Positions 57,375 through 64,000 of a stretch of 64,000 nucleotides of DNA are shown in pieces (within the stretch, counting starts at the first letter, position 1; every line of letters starts with the position of its first letter). Under the pieces are notes generated by a model. It worked only from the letters and a program-made list of their open reading frames with translations. It was not told the origin of the DNA and made no database searches. Made by a program: the position numbers and the translations under genes. The stretch spans positions 27,557,001 through 27,621,000 of the forward strand of contig NC_135119.1 in NCBI RefSeq assembly GCF_050908995.1. The letters run 5' to 3'. Origin of the DNA: Andrena cerasifolii. Its lineage: Eukaryota > Arthropoda > Insecta > Hymenoptera > Andrenidae.

Positions 57375-58008
57375 CTATATAAAATATTTTTTTTGTGATT
57401 CTCAGACCGTAAAAAAATTGAGATTCCAAATTATTATCATTTATTAAGGCTTCAATTATTGCACACATATGAATCAATACAGTTGTTACTTCCTCAGTGG
57501 GAATAGAAAGGCCACCTCTTTGTAAATGATCAAAATATACATTTCTTACAGTGTTTCCTTTATATGCTACAATTTAATTTTTTGGGAACAGAATGAGACC
57601 CATAATTGGATACCTATATAAATTTTAATCAAATTGTCTAAAACACATTCAGATAATATTTATTACTAAATATTCATTACTAAACACTTCTAAAAAGTGA
57701 GTTACGTCAAATGAAAAATCATCCCAATCATTATTGTTGTCGCAATTCTAAAATTTATTTTTAATGCCAGTAAAAGAACACGAATTTATTTAAACCGATA
57801 CATCAGGCAGCACGAATTTATCAGCAAAATGAAGACTACAAACAGCAGAGTACTTTTGTAGGTGTCCAATATTTTCGCGGAATAATAGCTACCCATTTTC
57901 CTGCAATTCTTTATTCTTTGAAAATAAAAAAACGGATACATAATTGTCAGATCTCAAAGTGCTATCATAATTTCCCTTACAACCGGGAACACAGCAACGC
58001 CGTGGCAT
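57375..58008 (-). pseudogene. Decayed THAP/P-element-like transposase
   Basis: Reading the minus strand from ATG 58008-58006, the frame encodes a THAP zinc-finger: CCVPGC at residues 5-10, then CSLHF at 57-61, giving the C-x3-C ... C-x2-H pattern with spacing within the family range. An in-frame TAG (57889-57891) breaks the domain, and another stop ends it at 57790-57792. About 230 bp further on, at 57556-57375, a second piece encodes HCKKC and FDHLQRGGLSIPTEEV, which resembles the C-terminal region of P-element/THAP9 transposases. The long catalytic middle is absent, so this is an internally deleted, dead copy. It lies beside a large foldback element that may or may not be related. Assignment is by motif recognition; a domain search would confirm it. 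Confidence 0.65.
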
Positions 58009-58226
58009 TGTTAATTTAGAAAATCTTACTGTAAAAAACTAAATGAAAAATTCGAAACTTGGCTACATTGCACACTCTATTGCGCTACACTATATTTATT
58101 CCACTATATCACGTTTTATTTTCATTAATTGCGCAAATAAACATTTATTAAACCCACGGACAGCCACACCGGTTCGGTTATGTTTCTACCGAGATCGAGC
58201 TCCCGCCCTGTTGCCAGATTTATATA

Positions 58227-58914
58227 TGTACTATTACCCGGCCGAAAGAAGATCCCCAAGAGGCGGGCTCGGGCGATACAGTCCGTCGCTATGACGATTG
58301 GTCGAATCACCTATTTGGCCACACTTTTAAAGACGCGGCACACGTATTTTGGTTATTGGCTGAAGTAGGCACATGATTGTCGCACCGCGCGACGAAGAGA
58401 GCGAACAAAACACATCGAGATCGAGTGGAATAGAGCGATCTGACCGACGAGCGCCAAAGCAATAGCGTAGGCATCTCAGATAGTTAACCATTAATATATA
58501 ATAACATAAAAATTTCCTTATTTTTCACAATATATTCAGGAAAGTATTATCATTGGTTTGGTTAGATTTTTCTGATTAAAATAAGCCCAAACGCAATCTC
58601 GCACAGATTGTTTGAAAAATAAGGAAATTTTTATGTTATTATATATTAATGGTTAACCGTCTGAGATGCCTACGCTATTGCTTTGGCGTTCGTCGGTCAG
58701 ATCGCTCTATTCCACTCGATCTCGATGTGTTTTGTGCGCTCTCTTCGTCGCGCGGTGCGATAATGTATGTGCCTACTTCAGCCAATAACCAAAATTCGTG
58801 TGTCGCGTCTTTAAAAGTGTGCCAAAATAGGTGATTCGACCAATCGTCATAGCGACGGACTGTATCGCCCGAGCCCGCCTCTTGGGGATCTTCTTTCGGC
58901 CGGGTAATAGTACA
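58227..58914. mobile_element. Foldback element: two about 300-bp inverted arms around an 86-bp loop
   Basis: Arm 58227-58527 is the reverse complement of arm 58613-58914 with only scattered differences. The outer ends read TGTACTATTACCCGGCCG and its complement, and the inner ends contain AAGGAAATTTTTATG. The loop (58528-58612) is A/T-rich. The arms carry CCAAT boxes and GC-rich sequence but no credible protein. It sits between a dead THAP/P-like transposase and the kanadaptin gene. The high arm identity suggests recent insertion or arm homogenisation. Confidence 0.88.
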
Positions 58915-59537
58915 ACGCGGCTAGTATTAAAGATGGCTGCGTGTAACTCATTATGCAACGATTTGGAAGCATATTATTCTGAAATTGTAATACAAATATC
59001 TAGTATGCTATAGGAAGCAATAAATTGACAATATTGTTGCTCGGGATCGTTTGAAATGAGTTAGAATGTTCTACTTTAGAGATCTATATAGATTCTTAAG
59101 ATGCAAATGACTGCATAATAAATTAATTGTTTTACCTCAGCATTCTCAGCAATTCACTGTATGTTACATATTCACGGCGCTTTAATTCACAGGTTCGCCG
59201 CTAGGTGGCTGTATAGCGAGCCTTAGGATAGTTTCATATTCACAAGATGACGTGAGATGGCGTAAGCCGCGTACAAATGCGCAGACGATGGGAACGTTGA
59301 AAAACGATTTCGGATACGGGACAACCATGAATGAGATGGATTGAGGTTACTTGACGTTGCTTACGAGTACGCTTGAAATCTACTATGAAACGAACCGACT
59401 CGAAACATTAGTTTGAGAAGGTTTTAAAACACTTCGGGCTACAAAATGTGCTCGCAGCGTTAACAAGTAATTGCAATAGTCTATGGTTTTTACGGTAAGC
59501 CCACGGTGACAATTGGCGACAATTCGTGACAATTAAT
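58915..59537. other. Probable kanadaptin promoter region
   Basis: The region covers 623 bp upstream of the kanadaptin ATG, with the CTCF-like word at 59198. No TATA box is evident near the start. No other gene seen. Confidence 0.55.
59198..59211 (+). promoter_or_regulatory. CTCF-like motif upstream of kanadaptin
   Basis: CCGCTAGGTGGCTG matches the CTCF core at about 12 of 14 positions. It is 327 bp upstream of the kanadaptin ATG and right of the satellite and foldback region. Confidence 0.4.
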
Positions 59538-62500
59538 ATGGAAGGAAAAATAAACATCGGGGAATTTGCGAAAAAATCGGAAGAGAAGCGAAAACCTTGG
59601 TCGCGGGATTGCCCGAAGAATGGGACAGGGGGTGGTGAAGAAATGGAAAGCAGAGTAGACGACGATAAAGTATCGTACCTCGATAAACAACAGTCTAGTC
59701 CTCTCGATATTATGGAAAATTCTACAGACCATTCGTCCGATTCACCCGAAAATCTCAACAGCAGCGCAATTAGCAGTGCGACCGACGGTTTTAAAAAACC
59801 GACCGTACTAATTGGTCCTAGACGTTTTCGACCACCAGGAAAAATTCCCAAGACATCAGTTTCAACGGATGCTTGCACACCCGAGAATATCGATTGCTGC
59901 TCCGATCGTGTATTAAAATCCATGGATCATTCGAAAGATCCACCTTTTCCATACGTAGAACCACTCTGGGGTGGGAAACCAGAGCAGGATTATAAAATGG
60001 AGGTGCTTAAATCTGGAGTCATCGTAGACACAATTCCACTTAATGAACAAAGTTTCTATATTGTCGGGCGACTACCTTCGTGCCACGTGTCTCTGGCGCA
60101 TCCAACTATTTCAAGATATCACGCCGTTTTCCAATACAGATACAATCAAGATGAGGAAAATTCTAAAGGCTTTTATGTTTATGATCTAGGAAGTACTCAT
60201 GGTACATTTTGGAATGGAAATCGTATAAAATCCAATATTTATGTAAGAATACAAGGTGGTCATATGCTTAGGTTCGGTTGCAGTCAGAGAAAATACATTT
60301 TGCAAGCACCGTCGGGTGACGAAGAGGAGGAATCTCAATATACAATGTCTCAGTTAAAAGTATCCTTGATTTTTTCACATACTAGTTTTCTTATAACCTG
60401 TCCATAACCTTGCCTACCTACGATCAACTGTCTATAGTAAACGAAAAACATGTATTGTAGGAAATGAGAACGTTGGAATTAGGAAAACGATGTGGAAACA
60501 AGAAAGCCGATGCTTCCATTTCAGAGAAGGAAAATGATGGTATCGACTGGGGCATGGGAGAAGACGCGGACGAGGAGACAGACTTGCAAGAGAATCCTTA
60601 CGCTTGCATCGCAGATGACGATTTAGTTTTGGAGGATCCTAAGAAAACTCTCAGAGGGTGGTTTGAAAGAGAGGGATACGACCTTCAATATCAAACAGAA
60701 GAGAAGGGTCTTGGACAATTTTTATGCTGGGTAGAGTGAGTATTTTCGGTAAATGTTTATTTTATGGGAGGGTTCTCCGATTTCCCTCTAAACTTTTTGC
60801 CGCTCGGAAAAAAACTTCACTTAACGTTAGAACTACCGATGGTTTCACAGCCGATGGTATTAGTATTGGTTGGGGCTAGGTTCGAACATCGCCCCCCCCA
60901 CCACTCACATCTGTTCGCTAACGTGCTTTACGCGCCCACGAGCGGACGCGCACCCCCCGCTCTAAGTAGTTCCAGTGTTAAGTGAAGTTTTTTGCGAATA
61001 TCTCGTAAACCGAAGCAGAGCGGCAAAAAGTTTAAAGGGAAATGTTGTTCAGAATCAATCTATTGTAAACATTTACCGTATTTTCATCCGCGTCGACCCG
61101 TTATAAATCTTTTATACCCTTTGACACACGGAGCAGCTTAATGCAATCGGCATTTTTCCCTGGAAAATTTTTAGCCTTCCCATGGAAGATATCGTTGGTC
61201 GTTCCGTCAGAGCAGAAGCTCTTGTTAAAGGCAAGAAAAGAGAAGCAGTCGTGCAGTGCGCGCTTGAAGCTTGCAAAATCTTGGACAAATATGGGTTACT
61301 GAGGCAAGCGAATCACGGTAAGCGCACGACTCCCGAATAAATATTCTGCCATTGTCTGTCTTTTCTCAACGAATGCAACTTTTTGTTGTCTACCTCGAAT
61401 CTATGTACGCTTAATGGCGTGTAGAAGCTAGGAAAAGGAAAACGAGGAATTGGGAAGCGGAAGATTATTACGATTCGGACGAAGATAACTTTTTGGATAG
61501 AACCGGGTCGGTTGAGAAGAAACGAGAGCAGAGGATGCGCCTAGCTGGCAAATTAGAGGAAAAGGTGGAAACGTACGATTCGTTGGTAAGTCGGCGATCC
61601 AAAACTCTCCGCACATCTTCCAACTCGTAGTTTGTTTGCACAGAAATTACAAAAGACTTGTATCGTCATTCGTTCTGTTCTGTTAGCTCGAAAAGCACAA
61701 GGAAGTGACAAAACGTATCTCGTATTTGTTAAATTCTATTAAAAATTGGCAAAATAAAAGCAACGCGAACAAAGATATAATGGAAGAAGACGCATTGGAT
61801 GCTTTCATGTCAAGTTTAAGTTGGTTCGCTTTGACCAAAAGCGATATTGCCAAGATGAAAATAGAATTGCAATGTTTGCGCAAGGAGGAAACAAGTATAA
61901 TTAAATTGTTAAACTTGACACGTCCGGCGAATTTACCCGCTCTTATTTGCCATACCGCGACTACTGACCAAGTCACGCGTAATGTTAAGACGAAAACCAA
62001 TCTCACTCGAGAAACATTATCGGTGACGATCGGGATTCAAGACCCCGCGCTTGGTCTTGGGAAGGTAAGCGAATAACTTTTTTTCTCTCCATCAGAATCG
62101 TCTCCATTCAAGTTTATACCTCTACAATCGTGTCTTCTGTAGAAAAAATCATCAAACCGTCAACTAAAGGCAGGTAATAAATCGTTTTCATCGAGTACAA
62201 TGAAAGCGGAATCCGAAGAAGAGATGAAATCCGAAGAAGAAGTGGAATCAAAACTATCACGTTCAACTACCGCTGCTACTAGTACCATCACCGCTACAGT
62301 TGGTGTTTTCACTACTGCTACGGCCGCCGCCACCACCGCCACCACCGCTACCACCGCTACAAACAAGTCTGTTGGAGAAAATGAAAATGAAGAAAAGTAC
62401 GCAGTCGGACAAACGAAAAGGCGTCGACAAAAGGTAGCCTGCGATCAAGACACTCGTACGAATAATTACTCTACGTGGGTTCCGCCACAAGATCAATTAG

Positions 62501-62541
62501 GAGATGGAAAAACGAGTCTTAATGAAAAATACGGTTACTGA
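59538..62541 (+). CDS. SLC4A1AP: Kanadaptin (SLC4A1AP), FHA-domain nuclear protein, complete, 6 exons
   Basis: Homologue of kanadaptin, originally named as an adaptor for kidney anion exchanger 1 and now regarded as mainly a nuclear FHA protein. Exons: 59538-60359, 60461-60735, 61175-61317, 61425-61585, 61687-62064, 62143-62541 (stop included); 2,178 bp, 725 residues, against about 800 in human. The FHA domain lies at about residues 150-255, with [11 protein letters not shown] ahead of it, then IVGRLPSC and [14 protein letters not shown] (the GR...SRxH phosphopeptide-binding core). Downstream are the family's WGMGEDA motif, [14 protein letters not shown], the [23 protein letters not shown] helix, [30 protein letters not shown], and the diagnostic C-terminus [13 protein letters not shown]...EKYGY. 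The ATG is the first in frame. Intron 2 carries a MITE, and the last exon has a Thr/Ala-rich insertion encoded by trinucleotide repeats. Confidence 0.95.
60781..61042. mobile_element. MITE in kanadaptin intron 2
   Basis: The outer arms 60781-60805 and 61018-61042 are near-perfect inverted repeats, containing CTTTTTGCCGCTC and its complement. The inner blocks AAAACTTCACTTAAC (60810-60824) and their complement at 60978-60992 extend the stem. The right side has about 25 extra bases. The 262-bp element makes up most of the 439-bp intron. No coding sequence. Confidence 0.75.
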
Positions 62542-63121
62542 AATGAAACTACGTACATATATTTGACAATTTTATGCAATTGTAACTTGTCTGTAAGGAT
62601 ACGCATTTTAATGTACGATACTGTAAATACATTAATATTTTATACAAGTTCTCTGTGATTTGTACTGTTGGCGATTTTCGCATTATTCGTGTCCTCGGTA
62701 TTTAGAATTGTACCGAAAAATTGGAAGAATTACAGAAGAGAAGAATACGAGTCTGATATCGGTACGTATGCATACATACTTGTGTATAGTAGTAAGTACT
62801 TTGTCAAAAGCAAAAGGCAACACGTAAAATTCTTCTCATTGTTCATAACTACTTAAACTTAAATGATGATCATGTGACCAGTTATGAATTTACGATTGAA
62901 CGTTGTTGCCGTTGTCGGATTCAGTTTAGGCATCTTTATCAACCTTGTTACTAGATTCTATACGTTATGTTTTTTTCCGGAGTTGCGTTGCGTGTTGTCA
63001 CTGTTGTCAGTTACAGTCCGTTGTGCCTGGCCATGCCTGGCACTCGATGTATATTGAAATTCAAGGAATCAATAATCTAAAAAAATTTGTCACCGATTAT
63101 TGTCGAATACGTAGGTAGAAG
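62542..63121 (+). other. Kanadaptin 3' flank and SELENOS-like 5' flank
   Basis: 580 bp separate the two co-oriented genes. No AATAAA follows the stop closely; A/T-rich words such as ATTAATATTTTATAC lie 90 bp on. Sequence just before 63122 should hold the SELENOS-like promoter and 5' UTR. Confidence 0.55.
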
Positions 63122-63940
63122 ATGGATTATCCCGATGACGAAGAATTTGGAATTTCTTATTTAAAAACGAGTACGTATGTTAAACGAACTAATGTACATA
63201 CAACAATACCTAACCCAGACCCAAGGAGACAATAAATTTCTGTTCCGTGCCGTTCTGTGCTAATGTTTTCTGGAAGGAGGCATTATTATTGTTATAATTC
63301 TATTTCTTCTCGTTTGTTGGTAGATTTCGTATATAATGTGCTCTCGGTTCTATATTCCTTAACTCGTACCTCAAATATTAATCTCGAAATTACGCGTTAT
63401 CCTATGTATGTGTACATAAGTATATACCTACTTGGAACGAAATGTGTAAAGTCGTTGATTCCTAAATACATAACGTCAATTAATTACCTCTATTATTTTC
63501 AAATATTACACTGTAGTAACACTCGAATTTTGCAAGTCACTTTGGGTTAACGTGTAATCTTACCTTGGAAATTGAAACAGTATGGACCATTGTCATATCT
63601 ATCGGATGGTACTTGATTGCAATTGCAATTTCCTTCTGGTACGCTTCTCCGTATATTTGGGCCAAGTATACAAAGTGGAAGCTAAGAAAGGATGATCAAG
63701 ATTATGCAGCAAAGTACCACAAAAGTAAGAGCCTGAAATCAACGTTAATGTATTTAGATCGTTTTGTGGTATCGCCCAGTTTCTACGATGTATGTATAAA
63801 AATATCGGCCTGATCTTTTATATTTAGATTCCGATTTATTGCAAGAGAGAATATCGGCTTTGGAAGCTTCGAGGCAAAACATGCAGGAAGAATATTACCG
63901 GAAATGTATGCTTGTACGAGAAGCGGAAGCAGAAGCAGAA
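63122..63940 (+). CDS. SELENOS: SELENOS/VIMP-like ER membrane protein, first three exons (3'-truncated by window)
   Basis: Exons 63122-63170, 63581-63724 and 63828-63940 join in phase (A+TA, A+AT). The reading continues past the window. The product starts MDYPDDEEFGISYLKT, then a single hydrophobic segment containing IGWYLIAIAISFWYASPYIW (about residues 22-41), then a basic stretch KYTKWKLRKDD and a charged helix with LLQERISALEASRQNMQEE. This order (short N-terminus, TGWY-type membrane segment, coiled coil with RQ-ALEAARxxMQEE) matches selenoprotein S/VIMP, which recruits p97/VCP to the ER membrane in ER-associated degradation. Hymenoptera are reported to have lost selenoproteins, so a Cys or truncated C-terminus is expected, but that part is outside the window. 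The start is the first ATG in the exon. The gene begins 580 bp after the kanadaptin stop, on the same strand. Confidence 0.8.
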
Positions 63941-64000
63941 GTAAGCTACTCGCTATTAATTCAAAAGTTAGTCGTCGAAACAGTAGCGTAAAGATTTTTC

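Noticed and set aside
60860..60960. tRNA gene suggested by GGTTCGAACATCG
   Set aside because: No cloverleaf stems around it; the word lies inside a MITE.
62668..63550. Open frames of 60-97 codons between kanadaptin and the SELENOS-like gene
   Set aside because: A/T-rich, no motif, and partly inside the first SELENOS-like intron.

Overview
The window looks like a piece of a eukaryotic, insect nuclear chromosome, most likely from an aculeate hymenopteran (a bee, ant or wasp). The evidence is conserved multi-exon animal genes with GT-AG introns, long introns, abundant small transposon remnants and tandem satellites, and short blocks reading TTAGGTCTGGG on the minus strand, which resembles variant telomere motifs I recall from Hymenoptera. 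The exact species cannot be read from the sequence.

Layout. (1) 1-9.36 kb: no coding exon I can support; degenerate minisatellites only. It is probably the upstream part or first intron of the next gene. (2) 9.36-36.63 kb, plus strand: a MAPKBP1/WDR62-family scaffold gene. I could chain 21 exons in phase (7,035 bp, 2,344 residues). The first coding exon(s) are missing, there is a 9.9-kb intron, and near the 3' end there is a phase-neutral 135-bp exon and a candidate 21-bp microexon. (3) 41.31-44.74 kb, minus strand: a complete 11-exon glycogen synthase gene (694 residues). (4) 48.3-56.6 kb: a satellite block. It holds a 170-bp family, a highly homogeneous 191-bp family related to it, the same 170-bp family inverted, and a 151-bp family embedded in a 778-bp composite duplication. 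Short telomere-motif blocks lie at its left edge. (5) 57.3-58.9 kb: a decayed THAP/P-element-like transposase and a roughly 690-bp foldback element. (6) 59.54-62.54 kb, plus strand: a complete 6-exon kanadaptin (SLC4A1AP) gene. (7) 63.12 kb to the end, plus strand: the first three coding exons of a SELENOS/VIMP-like ER membrane protein gene, cut by the window edge.

The genes are ordinary conserved single-copy animal genes (JNK/centrosome scaffold, glycogen synthesis, FHA nuclear protein, ER-associated degradation) and do not form a pathway. The unusual material lies between and inside them. The satellite monomer is itself a long imperfect palindrome, and the array reverses orientation. The 191-bp units show an incipient 4+3 higher-order pattern. 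The 151-bp units each carry a splice-donor-like and a splice-acceptor-like motif. Several introns hold hairpin elements, including a perfect 43-bp inverted repeat and a hAT-type MITE with an intact 8-bp target duplication.

Exon boundaries were derived by eye from reading frame, splice consensus, phase continuity and remembered family alignments. No search or transcript evidence was available.
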